A DNA stretch of 34,171 bases from Neoconidiobolus thromboides FSU 785 (lineage: Eukaryota > Entomophthoromycota > Entomophthoromycetes > Entomophthorales > Neoconidiobolaceae), in contig MU626462.1 of the NCBI GenBank assembly GCA_025603075.1, positions 1-34,171 on the forward strand, read 5' to 3'. Positions 1-11,246 of this stretch are shown piece by piece. The number at the start of each line of letters is the position of its first letter. The first letter of the stretch is position 1. The notes under the pieces were generated by a model. The model did not search any database, was not told where the DNA came from, and saw only the letters and a list, made by a program, of their open reading frames with translations. The translations under genes were made by a program, and so were the position numbers.

Positions 1-405
1 CACTATAAGTCGAAAGGTCTTAGTTTATGTGACTAAGATAGACTTGAATTATGAAGAATAACATGTAATAGGTTACGGACTATGTAAGACAAATAAAATA
101 AACAATACTACTGCAAAATCTGTGTAAAATATTACCAGAAAGATTTAGTAGCTTTATTGAAAATACAACATCAGAGAGTAATTTAGTTAAAAAATCTCGA
201 GCTACTATGTTCTAAAATTTACTTTATACACTAACAAGTATGAATAGTCAAAACAGAAGATAAGTTCCTTTAGAACCACATGGCAGAAATTCTCGCAGTA
301 AATCAAAATAAAAGACTCGGAATTGATTGTGTCTAAACTCAAGAACACAACAACTTAAGTGATGTTATGTTACAATCAATCATAGATCTGACAAAGCGAC
401 ATTTC
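1..405 (+). repeat. LTR-like dispersed repeat, copy A (runs off the left edge)
   Basis: This stretch is clearly similar along its whole length to the reverse complement of 11247-11656. Shared blocks include the segment beginning aaaggtcttagtttatgtga (from position 14) and acaacaacttaagtga near 347-363. Divergence is appreciable, with many substitutions and small indels, so both copies are old. It has no open reading frame. The ~410-bp size and the TG...CA ends visible in copy B fit a solo LTR, but no target-site duplication or internal retroelement sequence was found, so this is an inference. The left end is probably just outside the window. Confidence 0.7.
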
Positions 406-475
406 GCAGTTATAAAAAACGTTATAAAAAAAGCTAATTAAAAAGCAAAAAACATATATAAATTATATTTACTTT

Positions 476-580
476 TATATATGGGGCTATTTTTTTAGTT
501 TCATTATTTTTCCATTTTTTAAGCGCTATTTGAGCGGAAAGATTGTAGTAAAATTCTTTAAAAAAATACACCCCCATATA
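476..580 (+). mobile_element. MITE-like element, copy 1 (orientation A)
   Basis: A 105-bp non-coding element with terminal inverted repeats TATATGGGG and CCCCATATA. A T-rich left arm and an A-rich right arm flank a central stem, CGCT-ATTTG-AGCG. The same structure recurs nine more times in the window, in both orientations. Insertion at TA is plausible, but the ends are themselves palindromic and a TA duplication cannot be separated from the TIR. Size, lack of coding capacity and copy number fit a non-autonomous DNA transposon. Confidence 0.8.
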
Positions 581-943
581 CATGTTTTTTAAAATAATTT
601 TTTGGCTTGTTTTTTTAGATATTCTAATTAAAATATAACTTAACTTTTCTAATTTTTTCAATATTTAAAAATACAAGCTTATTGTATAAAACTTAATCTA
701 TAGTATAAAACAAATAGTTTGAATTATTTATAAAAGTGACTGCATTTTTATAATTAAATTAATAACAATTTATATAATTGATTTAATTTAAATGATTGGA
801 TTATTAAAACTAAGTATATAAATTTGTATATAATTAATTTATTATTTTTATTACTTAAATCCGTTACAAAAAATTTTATTGTCATATTTTAAAAACTATA
901 TTTAATAATTATAATATCTTATTATAACAAATAATGTTTTGTA
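581..943. other. Gene-free AT-rich spacer between MITE copies 1 and 2
   Basis: Very AT-rich (mostly taa/tta runs). No open reading frame with codon-like structure, no tRNA-like fold and no further repeat copy was seen. Confidence 0.6.
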
Positions 944-1050
944 TATATGGGGGTGTTTTTTTTGGTCTCACTACTTTTTCCATTTTTTAAGCACTATTTG
1001 AGAGGGAAATTTGTTAGTAAAATTGTTAAACACAAAAACACATCCTCGTA
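944..1050 (+). mobile_element. MITE-like element, copy 2 (orientation A)
   Basis: Same family and orientation as the copy at 476-580: TATATGGGGG at the left end, a degraded right end (catcctcgta), and the shared internal run ctttttccattttttaagc. The central stem is CACT-ATTTG-AGAG with one mismatch. An overlapping 62-codon open frame is chance and is not annotated. Confidence 0.78.
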
Positions 1051-1311
1051 TTGTACTTCAATACAAAATATAACAAAACATTTTGTCATAATTTTTTTTG
1101 AATTTTATTTTATTTGTTTTACTAGAACCTATTAGTTTTTTGATTGTTTTTATCTTTTTATTAATTCTTCATAAAACTTGCTATTTATTGTATATTATTT
1201 TTTTATTTCATAAATTTATTTTAACAATTAAGACTAAAATTTCTTGATTTATAAACAATTAATTCAAAAAGCTATCATTTTTTTATTAAACATCAAACTT
1301 CATGTTATGTT

Positions 1312-1363
1312 TAATAGTATATATATAGTTTTAATAATAGTATATATATAGTTTTAATAATAG
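1312..1363. repeat. Tandem repeat, 23-bp unit, 2.3 copies
   Basis: The 23-bp unit starts taatagtatatatatagttt and occurs twice in perfect tandem (1312-1334 and 1335-1357), followed by a third partial taatag. It is a simple AT minisatellite with no obvious function. Confidence 0.85.
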
Positions 1364-1426
1364 CATTGATTTAAAGACTAAAAAAGTAATTTTTTGTTTT
1401 AAAATATTCTTTAAACTTGTAAGTGA

Positions 1427-1534
1427 TATATGGGAATGCATTTTTTCGTTTAAGAATTTTACTAACAACCTTTCTGCTCAGATAGCACTTAAAAAAAAGG
1501 GAAAAGTGATGAAATCAAAAAAGCATCCCCATAT
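1427..1534 (-). mobile_element. MITE-like element, copy 3 (orientation B)
   Basis: Reverse orientation relative to copies 1 and 2. It begins TATATGGGAATG, carries the right-arm motif gtttaagaattttactaaca, and ends catccccatat. The central stem is TGCT-CAGAT-AGCA, fully paired although its sequence differs from the other copies. Confidence 0.78.
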
Positions 1535-2309
1535 TTAAAGCTAGAAATTTAAATAATTAGTAATATTTTACTTGAATTAAATAAAGCAATTTTTCACTAT
1601 TATTTTGATATTTTAATGATACTATTAAATTTATTTTTTGAAAATTTTAATAATCTTTGAATATCTTGTGTTTATAGTTGACTCACAAAAACTACTAATT
1701 TAATAATTTTGAAACTTTTCAATATATTACATCTTCATAGATTATGCTTGCAAAAGGTCAGCTTTCTAGCATTTTTCTAACTTTATTATTCTTCAAACTT
1801 TTTGACTTAACCTTGTATTATATACTTTATAAAGAAAAGATATATAAAGTATAAATTAATACAATCTCTTATTTATGAAACAAATTAACTAAAAGTAACT
1901 ATCCTTAACAAAAATTTTACTAATACTTTTTTTATAACTCCTTACAAAAAATGGTATTTTGTTAAAACACGCCCCCTGAAGCCTTTCTATATCTCGGATA
2001 TGGGGTACCTGTATTAGTTTGAAACTTTATATGTGTCCTATTTGAAAAATATACAATAGATTCATGTAAAGAGTTTCCATTCAAATCCCCCCTAACTCCT
2101 TCACTCCATGAACTTTTTGAGTTCTTCTGATAATATAATGATAGATTTTTATAACTTTTATAAAAGCAATATACATCACCTCAATTTTTCTAGTCAAATC
2201 CTTCTAAGCTACGTAATAGCTTGAATTCAAAAAACTAAACTATATTTCAAAAAAAATTCAATTATTCTAGTCTTTAATTTTTATCCTTATTTCCAACTTT
2301 TATCAAAAA
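1535..2309. other. Intergenic region upstream of ARP5
   Basis: 775 bp without a supportable gene or repeat. The last ~300 bp before the ARP5 start (GC-richer patches near 1970-2110) should contain its promoter. No clear TATA box or known factor site could be assigned. Confidence 0.5.
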
Positions 2310-5300
2310 ATGGTGGAAACAATTGAAGAACGATTAAAATTATCTCCAATTAATATTGAAGATATTGAGGAAGAAAACGATATTGAAATCTATACCAGCA
2401 CTGATTATACAAAAAAATATGCCAATAGGGAACAATCTATAGTATTCGATTTAGGTTCTCAAAATTGTCGAGTTGGATGGAGTGGGGAAGAAAAACCACG
2501 ATGTAAGTTTAAGCAGTGAATTTAGAAAAATATAAAACTGGATCTATATCTTTGAATACTAATAATAACAATAAATAAAATAGATAACTTTGATTCCTTG
2601 GTATCGAAATATAAGGAACGTGCCAACAAAGGTGGTATTGCAGGAAAAAGTCAATTAAATGTAGGAAATACAGTCCATAGTACACTATTATCAAAAGCCA
2701 ATATAAGATCTCCATTTGACTTAGATATTATTAATTCAATTGAGCATGTGGTAAATGAGTCAATACTAAAATATAAGGTCAATATTTTGTTAATGCTCTT
2801 TGAAAATTATTTAGGAATCAATTATGGATTATTCGTTTCTTAACCTTGGTATTGATACTGAGTCTATTAATCATAATATTGTATTTACAGAACCTGCTGG
2901 AAATTTAATTTATAGTAGAAATAGTGAGTTACTCTTTTTATTACTCTTTGATTTAATTAATATCAAACTCTTCCTCTCTTAGTGGTCACTGAATTAATCT
3001 TTGAATGCTATCAAGCGCCTTCATTAACATATGGAATTGATAGTCTATTTAGTTATTACCAAAATAATAATAGTTCATTAAATAATGATGGATTGGTAAT
3101 TTCATTAGGTCATCACTCGACAAATGTTATTCCTATTTATGATGGTAGAGCTAGGGTAGATCAAGCCACCAAGTAAGTAATTTTGTTCTTCTAATTTTTA
3201 AGGTTAAGCTGATTTTTATTCTATAATTTAAGAATCTCTTATGGTGGTAACTCAGCTACAGATTATATGTTAAAAAGTATGCAATTAAAATACCCCACGT
3301 TTCCAGTAAAAATGAGTAATGGACAAGCTAGAGTAAAATTGACAATATTTAACACTATCTCCATTTTAACAATTCAAATAGTATTTAATGGAAAATTGTA
3401 CCTTTGTAGCTAGTGATTATTTAAAAACATTAAGTAAATTATCAGCTATTAATGATTTGGAATTTTTTAACGCAGTGGATGTGACGGTACAATTTCCTTA
3501 TACAGAACCAGTAAGTTTATTTTTATATAAATAGATAAAAATGAGTGAATATTTATTTATTATTATAATAGACAGCGGAAGAAAAATCTCATGAAGAATT
3601 AGAACGTATAGCATTAAGGCGTAAAGAACAAAGTGAACGATTAAGGGAGCATATAGCTAAAAAGAAGAGGGAAAAAGTAAAAACCATATATAATAATCAT
3701 TGTCATAACAAAATTTATACTATTCAATTACTCTTAGGTAATTCAACGAGAACAAGAATTAGAAAGTTTATTAGAACTAAAAGCTAGTAAAAAAGTAACT
3801 ACGAAATCTTCTTTTTTAAAATTATTGGAAGACTATGATTTAAACAATGAAAACGAATTGGAGATTGCTATTAAAAATGCGGAAAAAGCATTACAAAGAG
3901 CTCAAGAAAAAGCAATGGGTATTGAAGTAGTGGAAGAAAAGGTAAGAAATAAAAGATTTTTATTTGTAATAGGAACGATAAGAGAAAGAGGGGGAAAGTA
4001 TGAAGATTAATGATTTTTTGTAGGTTATACCAGAATTTACATTGGTTGATATACCCGATGATGAATTAAGTGAAGATAGTAAAAGAGAAAAGAAAAAACA
4101 AAGGTTATTAAAAGCAGGATTTGAAGCTAGAGAAAGGATGAGAAAAGCTAAACAAGAAGCTGAAGAACAAAAAGTAAGTTCAGTTTAGATTTACAGTAAG
4201 CTTTTTGTTAACTTAGTTTCTTTTATTAAAAATAGGCTGAATTAGCGCGTCAAGATGAAGAATATCGATTAAAAGATTTTAAAGGTTGGTTAAGTAATTT
4301 AAGAATGAAACATGATGTAAATATTATTTAGTTAATTAGAGTGTTTATTTTAATATTAATCATTTGATAGGAATTAAATGATAAAATACAAAGTAAAAAG
4401 AAAATCAAAAATCAATTGAATGATCGTCGATCCCAAGCTAGTCAACAAAGAATGAAATCTATTGCTATGTTAGCTAGAGAAGATAAAAAAAACAATAGTA
4501 AAAGAAACAGAAATAAAAACGGGATAGATGGTAAGATAAATCATAGCATATATGATAATAGTATGATTCACTTATAATAATTTTAGATGATGGTTTTGGT
4601 GCGGATGATAATGATTGGAATGTTTATAGGGAAATAGTAAATTTTAATAAGAAATAGGCAGTAGTTTTTAATTTTTAACTTTGAATATTAATAGAAAAAT
4701 GATGAAGATAGTGAAGAAGAAGAAGATGCCAATTTACTTGCTGATTATGAAGCACAACTTTTAGAATTTGATCCTACGTTTCAAACAGAACTTGAAGCAA
4801 GAAATGAATCACATGGTTTTAATCCAAAAAATTCATTTTTACATCGATTTCAATTTGGTACTAAATTCAATTCTTGGGAAGATATGGATGATATTAAATA
4901 CCATCATCAATTGCATGTGAATATTGAAAGATTTAAAATTCCAGAAGTATTATTTCAACCTAGTATATTAGGTATTGATCAAGCAGGATTAGAGCAAACA
5001 TTACAGGCTATGTTTCAAAGAGTAGGAAAAGAAAAACAACAGGGATTGATTAAGGTATATTTTATTATAGAAAATATTTTTATTTATTTAATTGAATTCT
5101 TTAATTTATTTTAGAATGTTTTATTAACTGGGGGATTTAGTAAACTATCTAATTTAAATGAAAGAATAGAATTATTATTAACAAAATTAAGTCCAAGTGG
5201 TAGTAAAATTAAAGTAAAATTAGCTGAAGATCCCTCTTTAGATGCTTGGAAAGGAGCAGCTAATTTTGTTAAAAATGGAGGACTAAAATTGACTAATAAT

Positions 5301-5378
5301 TCTATACTTACAATTGAGCAATATAGTGAAGTTGGACATGATTATTTGATTGATCATGGGTTAGGGAATTGGGTTTAA
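2310..5378 (+). CDS. ARP5: Actin-related protein 5 (INO80 chromatin-remodelling complex subunit)
   Basis: Proposed exons: 2310-2502, 2584-2750, 2815-2923, 2983-3172, 3233-3332, 3382-3510, 3572-3676, 3738-3941, 4024-4173, 4236-4316, 4371-4530, 4587-4636, 4695-5054, 5115-5378. All junctions are GT-AG and the frame is kept, giving 753 residues, essentially the length of yeast Arp5 (755). Actin-fold motifs are visible: IVFDLGSQNCRVGW (phosphate loop 1), YGIDSLFSYY, NVLLTGGFSKL (C-terminal nucleotide-binding loop) and EVLFQPSILGIDQAGL, a strong Arp5-type signature. Between subdomains lies a long, highly charged Lys/Glu-rich helical insertion (exons 7-13), typical of Arp5 and absent from actin. In known systems Arp5 with Ies6 couples the INO80 ATPase to nucleosome sliding in the nucleus. 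The second exon's donor is ambiguous (2751 or 2778; the later one adds nine residues). The gene is convergent with NIC96, 214 bp apart. Confidence 0.9.
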
Positions 5379-5592
5379 AATAAAATAATTACAATAAAAA
5401 AGGAAGTTCTACAAAATATAATATACTTCTTTATTTTATTTAATTTTATTTAATTTTATTTTATAAAAAGAATAGTTTTATTTTTCTTAATTATTATTTA
5501 AAGTTAACCAAATTGGATCTAATTGAATAAAATCAATTAATTTTAAACAATGATAGCAAAAGTTGTCATGCTAAAAAAAATTATAAATAAAA

Positions 5593-8500
5593 TTAAAATT
5601 GTAACAATAAAGTATCTACCTCATTTATAAATTTTTGATTCAATTGAGATGTTACTTTTAATAAAACTTGTTTTGCCATATAAAATAAATTAGTTATAGA
5701 TTTTAATAAATTGAGATTATAATTCTGGTATAATTTTGATTTATATGAGTTATAATCTAAATTAGATTGAAATTTTGGAAATAATGGATGTTGTTTGATT
5801 ATCTAATAGAAATTAAAATAAATTATAATTCTGTGTTATAATAAAACCTACAAATAATGCCTTCTCCAATTCTCCTTCGAAATAAGCCACAATAAACTCG
5901 AATAATTGTTGATTTTCTATTACTTGTTGTTTAACATCTATTGAAATTCGATTTTCGAAACAAGAATTATTAATCAAAGGATCAATAAAATTACGCTTAT
6001 TATAATATTCTAACTTTAATTTGTTTAAAGAAAACTCTGTTATAGTATTCATTTGATTGGATGATTTATAAATCAAATCATTTAATTGATTTATATAAAT
6101 AAGTAAATTACTTGTTATTGGCTATAAATAGAAAAATAAAAATAAAAATAAAAATATATTAATATAAATATATATAATATACTAAAATAATAAACTTACA
6201 TTTACTTGATTATTTTCTAAAATTGAATGATTTAGACTCCATTGATTTACTTTAATATCCAATAAAGGTAATAGTCTAAATACATTCTCTTCATTTCTTA
6301 ATTGAATTTCATTGCCAATTTTTAATATTAAATGATTAATATATTCCTCTTTAACGTTTTCAATATTAAAATAATTAAGATAATTTATCAATTGATTTTC
6401 CTAATAATAAAACATTAATTGTATTAACTTTTTTTATTTATAGTTACCTCATTAATATTATTCCAACTACCAAAATAAATTTCTAATTCATTTTCCTTAA
6501 TACTTAATGTCTTTTGCCATAATAATTGTTGAATGAATTTCTTTATCAATAAAGTATTAAATGATGCTAAAAATTTTAAATAAATTATTGGTAAATCAAA
6601 ATCGTTGATATTAAAATTCAATATAATTGATTTTATAATTGTTATAAAATTTAAACCATTATCAATTTCATTATCACTAGTCTCATTCTTATTTGATTCT
6701 AATTATTATTATTATTATTATTATATTAGTTATATATATATACTATTTAGATTATTTACCTTTTGACAATTTATTATCTTTAGTCTCTGTATATTTAATT
6801 AATTCATAATTAAAACAACATAAAGCTAGATTTAAAGCATGAAGTTTGTAATTTGGATATGAAGCTAAAGAATAAATAACCTAGAATAAAAAGATCAGTT
6901 GTTTTTTCTTTACAAATAGAAAATTCAATTCACTTACTTCTGAAAATTGATAAGACAACATATAAGCTTTGATTAATCCAAGTGGATTTGTATTTTGATA
7001 GCATTGAATTAAATCAATACTTTGAATTAATTTAAAGGCTTCATAAGGTTCCCATAAACTTTTTATACCCTGTGTATCATTGTTTTTACACATCATAAAC
7101 TATAAAATCATTTAAGGTTAATGATATTCTACTTTACTTTTAGGATATTATATTAAATTACTTGGAACCATAATAATTCTTCAAATGTATTTAATATACT
7201 ACTATTAACTCTTTTAGGGTCAATACACCCCATTATACGTAAGACCATTAGTTTATACTTATTTACTCCTTTAATATCTTTTCTTATTGTTTCATTATAA
7301 TATTTTATAAATTTATCACGTTGTTGAATTGATATTCTAAAATTGATATTAATTATTTAATTATCATCATTGCTATATCCTCACCTAAAGTTTTTTTCTT
7401 TCAAAAATGCTTCCAATGTCTTAACAATCTCCATATCAAATGCATCCAAGCTATTGGTATTTTTCTTAATATATTCCAAACTCTGCTTATAACATCCACT
7501 TCTTAAAAGATAATAAACTACAGTCCAAATAAAATATGGGTTATTATACTTAAAAAACAAAGTTAGCTTTAATAAATATTCTTATAATATCTTACTTCAT
7601 TTTTAGTATAAAATGAATGATTAAATTTCAATTTCACATATTTTTTAATGATATCGATTTCTTCATTATCTTCTATAATATTATCTAATTTTATGTTTTT
7701 TTTTAAAGTGTTTAAAAACCTAATTCAAAGAATTAAATATAATTTAAAAAATAACTTTTAAAGATAATTACTCTTGTTCCAAATATTTCCTTACGCTTAA
7801 AAAATAAGTACAAATAACAGTATCTTTTTTGTCAGTGACATCAAAATTAAGCTTAGGTTGATATCTCGGATTTATTTCTTGTTGCAGTTTCATATAATTA
7901 TTAATTAATACACTAAATAGCTTCCATACACTTTGAATATTATTATCCTATATTAAAGATTGATGTTAATATTAATACTTTATTTCAATTTGTTATATTA
8001 TTAATTCTTTACCTCATTAAAATTCAACTCTACTATATTAATAAATTCCTTTATTAAGTTGGGTTGATGTTTGAATTGTTGATTACTATCATACATATTA
8101 TTGACTACATTACGATAAATAAAAAATTCTTTAGGAATATACATATCCGGTCTATTTTCCTTAGCATCAAACCCATTATAATTAGATTGATATAAATCAT
8201 TATCCTTTTTCTAATTAAAATAGAATATTAAAAATGACCATTGTTATTTTATATTTATTATAAATAACCTACTTGATTTAAATAATATTGATTAATTCTA
8301 TTTAAATATGGAGCTATGATGTTGTTGATGGTTTTATTTTTAATTGGCAATGTATTACTATTCATTTCAAAATTAAACAACAACTTATCTATACTATTGG
8401 TATTTGTATTCATTTCTTTTAATGCTAATTTATTACTCATTTTAATATTCTCTTTGTTCTCTTTAATAGCTACTTCTTCCACATTATTGTTAGTATTATT

Positions 8501-9561
8501 AATACTATTATGCTAAGTGAATAATTAATACATTACTGAATATACATACAATAAAATTCAACTCACCTCCTTTGCTATTAAATCATTTAGTTTTTCACTC
8601 AAATTCAATAATTGATGTTTTGGTATTTCGTTCTTAACTTTATCATCTATTGGTTTTACATAATATTGATCATAAAATGTTTTTCTTTCAGTTTTATTTT
8701 CTTTAATAAATTTAAACTTCTTTAATCCTTTTGTTATTGGATTTTGTTGATATTCACTTTCATTTATCTTTGGTTTTTTAAGTAACAAAGAATAAATATC
8801 AATACCTGATTTAGAGATCTCTTTAAATCTAACGAAATCAAATTAATAATATTAGAAATTTTCAAAAATGAATATCTTTTTTACCCTTTAGTATCCATTA
8901 ATTTTTTAATGTTTTCCAATTCAGGGTCTTTACTCCTTTCAAGCTCTTCTCTTAAAACATGATCATTTTTAACTGCATCGATAATATAATTCTTCAACAA
9001 TTCTTCTTTATTCCTTTCTTTATCTAACCTATCCGCCACTTCTTCCCATATCTCTTTTTTCTTTTTAATTTTATTCTCTTCTTTGTCATGACCGAAGCTT
9101 TCACTAATTTCTAATTTAGAATATGCTTTTAACTCACTTTCCAATCTTTGTTTCATTATGAGCCTTTCTTCTTCGGTTAAATCTAAATAAAAAAAGGTAT
9201 CATCTTTTCTTTTTACCCCTTCAGTAGCCATTTTTTTTCTCTTATCTTCACCCTTCCCTCCTAAATTCTTTCCAACACTGTTGTTGTCCTCCATAAACCC
9301 ATTTATACCATTTTCACCCTCTCTTTCATTTACTGGTAAATATTCTAAAGTTTGATTCACTAATTCAAGAAATTTCTTTCTTTCTTCAAAAGTAAACTCA
9401 ATGACTGGTTTGTTATAAATGAATTTTTTGGGATCTGTAAAATAGGTCTCATTAATACTACCAGTCGGTGTAAATAATTCATTGATTAGGTTGAATTCGT
9501 GCTGGCGAATGTAATTTATAAGGCGAGCATCAACCTCCTCGATATTGGTTAAATTTCTCAT
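5593..9561 (-). CDS. NIC96: Nucleoporin NIC96/Nup93 family, with an unusual long N-terminal region
   Basis: Proposed exons (minus strand): 9561-8885, 8828-8567, 8512-8273, 8210-8013, 7947-7772, 7719-7596, 7548-7385, 7336-7162, 7099-6938, 6880-6760, 6698-6448, 6400-6200, 6121-5852, 5802-5593. All are GT-AG and in frame, giving 1076 residues. Residues from about 314 onward resemble the Nup93/Nic96 all-helical scaffold: PYFIWTVVYYLLRSG corresponds to the family's PIWALIFYLLRAG block, followed by a helix pair ending in LLWFQ, a DFDLPIIYLKFL helix, and the C-terminal LFEFIVAYFEGELEKAL helix. Nic96 is an inner-ring scaffold of the nuclear pore and anchors the Nsp1 channel complex. Residues 1-313 (exons 1-2) are charged, Lys/Glu-rich and predicted helical; I do not recognise them. 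They may be a lineage-specific extension or a separate upstream gene whose stop is at 8881. Typical family length is about 820-840. Confidence 0.8.
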
Positions 9562-10382
9562 CTTTTATTTTCAATTTAAAAAAACAATGACTATAAATGA
9601 TGCCCCAATCCTTTTTTAAAAATCCTAATTTTTGGAATTCATAATAGATGTTGGTTTAAAAGGGATTTTATTGGCTGAGGTTTTTTTTATAAAATTGATA
9701 GAACCAAGTGCTAAATAATAATTACATTTAACCTTTTTACTTTATACAGGTGTACTTTTTTCCCAATTCATATCTCACCTTGGTTGTCTCTATTCTTATG
9801 CTTATAAGTGCAAAGTAATAAGGTTCCTTTCAATGTTTAAAATTAGATCACCAGAAGTTGAACTTCAGCTCTGCTACTTGGTTTTATGTTCCGACATATA
9901 GGAATGTTTTTTGTTTACTAAGCCCTTTTTGCTACTATTTTAAAATCTAGAAAATCGACTTTAATGTAGCTGTTTAAGTTTGAATGTGTGCTGGCAGTAG
10001 TGAGTTTTATAACCAGTTGTTTTTCATACTATACTAGTTTGAGGCTTATTGATTTGGGCTTTATTTCAAAATGAACGGTTAGCTAGTACACAGTCAAGCT
10101 TGAATAGAGCATAATTATTAATTTCTAAATTTAAGTAATAGATAATTGATAAAAAATGTCCTTATATTTTTTATAAAAAGCAACCGTTATTGGTTGCAGC
10201 ATCAGATAACTTTGTCCGTTATAATGGTAGATTCTAGATTTTTTAGGTATTTTAGTTATTTACTTTTACCTTAGTCCATTAGCTATAAAAGCGTAAAAAT
10301 TCTCTTAGTTTCTTTTAACTATACTCACTTTTACACTAGTTCAATTTTTAAATACTTACACTACCACAAATATCAGCCATAT
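9562..10382. other. Intergenic region upstream of NIC96, left part of a repeat island
   Basis: About 820 bp with no coding sequence. The NIC96 promoter should lie at its left end. A short tataggaatgttttttg near 9895-9912 resembles one end of the MITE family and may be a degraded remnant; support is weak. Confidence 0.5.
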
Positions 10383-10486
10383 TATGAGGATATGTTTTTG
10401 TGTTTAAGAATTTTACTAACAATCTTTCCACTCAAATAGTGCTTAAAAAATAAAAAAAGTAACGAAATTAAAGAAACATCTTCATA
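10383..10486 (-). mobile_element. MITE-like element, copy 4 (orientation B)
   Basis: Begins TATGAGGATATG, contains gtttaagaattttactaaca, and ends aacatcttcata. The central stem CACT-CAAAT-AGTG is perfectly paired. Terminal repeats are more degraded than in copies 1, 7 and 9. Confidence 0.75.
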
Positions 10487-10613
10487 CACTATCATTTATA
10501 AATAATTTACAAATTTTTCTAAAGTTAGTATTATTAAAAAAAGGGATATAGTAAAATAATAAAAAGTAAATAACAATACTTTAAGCAATTAACTTAAAAA
10601 ATAAGCTATTTTA

Positions 10614-10643
10614 CTATTTATTATTTATTATTTATTATTTATC
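10614..10643. repeat. Heptanucleotide microsatellite (TTATTTA)n
   Basis: About four tandem copies of a 7-bp ttattta-type unit lie immediately left of MITE copy 5. Simple-sequence repeat without evident function. Confidence 0.8.
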
Positions 10644-10658
10644 TATTATCTTTGCTAA

Positions 10659-10766
10659 TAAATGGGGATATTTTTTCGTGTTTAAGAATTCTACTAACAA
10701 ATTTTCCGCACAAATAGCGCCTAAAGAGTGAAAAAAGTGATGAAGCCAAAAAAACACCCTCAAATA
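10659..10766 (-). mobile_element. MITE-like element, copy 5 (orientation B)
   Basis: Begins aatggggatattttttcgtg, contains gtttaagaattctactaaca, and ends aaacaccctca. The central stem is CGCA-CAAAT-AGCG with one mismatch. It is one of two copies (with copy 1) that keep both CpG dinucleotides in the stem. Confidence 0.75.
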
Positions 10767-10809
10767 TTATTTAGCAAATTAATATATAAAATTAAAATTA
10801 TTAAAAGAC

Positions 10810-10850
10810 TGGGGGTTATTGCTTTTTTTAAACACAAAAATACACTCGAT
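10810..10850 (+). mobile_element. MITE copy 6: internally deleted remnant of ~41 bp
   Basis: Only the two ends of the family remain: a tgggggttattgcttttttt left arm joined directly to a taaacacaaaaatacactcg right arm in orientation A. The central hairpin and about 60 bp of interior are missing. It could be a deletion derivative or an abortive excision product. Support rests on end similarity alone. Confidence 0.55.
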
Positions 10851-10962
10851 TTTAATAAAAATTAATTTTTCAAAAGCTTTTTCAACTATACTTTGTAAAA
10901 CTTTTATAATATAAAACATACGACTAGGCCTTAAAAAAAGTAAACTCGTTTTTCTAATCCTG

Positions 10963-11067
10963 ATATGGGGCTGTCTTTTTTAGTTTCATTATTTTTCCAT
11001 TTTTTAAGCACTATTTAAGTGGAAAGGTTGTAGTAAAATTCTTAAACACAAAAATACATCCCCATAT
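10963..11067 (+). mobile_element. MITE-like element, copy 7 (orientation A)
   Basis: About 105 bp, with ATATGGGG and CCCCATAT ends and the shared interior ttccattttttaagcactat. The central stem CACT-ATTTA-AGTG is perfectly paired. Together with copy 1 it is the best-preserved orientation-A member. Confidence 0.8.
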
Positions 11068-11158
11068 GATGTCAATTAAATTAAATTTAAGATTTGGAAT
11101 TTTTGTTTTTTTGAAACAAATATAAATAGTTTATACATATTAAATATTAAATATTAAA

Positions 11159-11246
11159 TATAGGAATGTGTTTTTTTATTTTTAAATGCTATTTAAGTGG
11201 AAAAATTGTTAATAAGATTAGTGAATTAAAAAAGTATGTTCCTATA
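11159..11246 (+). mobile_element. MITE-like element, copy 8 (shortened, abuts repeat B)
   Basis: About 88 bp with TATAGGAATG and GTTCCTATA ends. The left arm lacks ~15 bp seen in other orientation-A copies. The central stem TGCT-ATTTA-AGTG pairs only if G-T wobbles are allowed. Its right end coincides with the end of LTR-like repeat B at 11247. An ataaatatt tandem run lies immediately to its left. Confidence 0.65.

Noticed and set aside
1-405. Telomeric or subtelomeric sequence at the left edge
   Set aside because: No short G-rich tandem repeats; the sequence is the interspersed repeat also found at 11247-11656.
434-661. 75-codon open frame on the minus strand
   Set aside because: It lies across MITE copy 1, has the amino-acid composition of random AT-rich DNA and no homologue that I recognise.
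947-1135. 62-codon open frame on the plus strand
   Set aside because: It starts inside MITE copy 2; the other copies do not keep the frame, so the element is non-coding.
8881-9561. Separate 226-residue gene ending at 8881
   Set aside because: The stop lies just inside a good GT-AG intron whose removal continues in frame into two further exons. Kept as the N-terminus of NIC96, with the alternative stated there.
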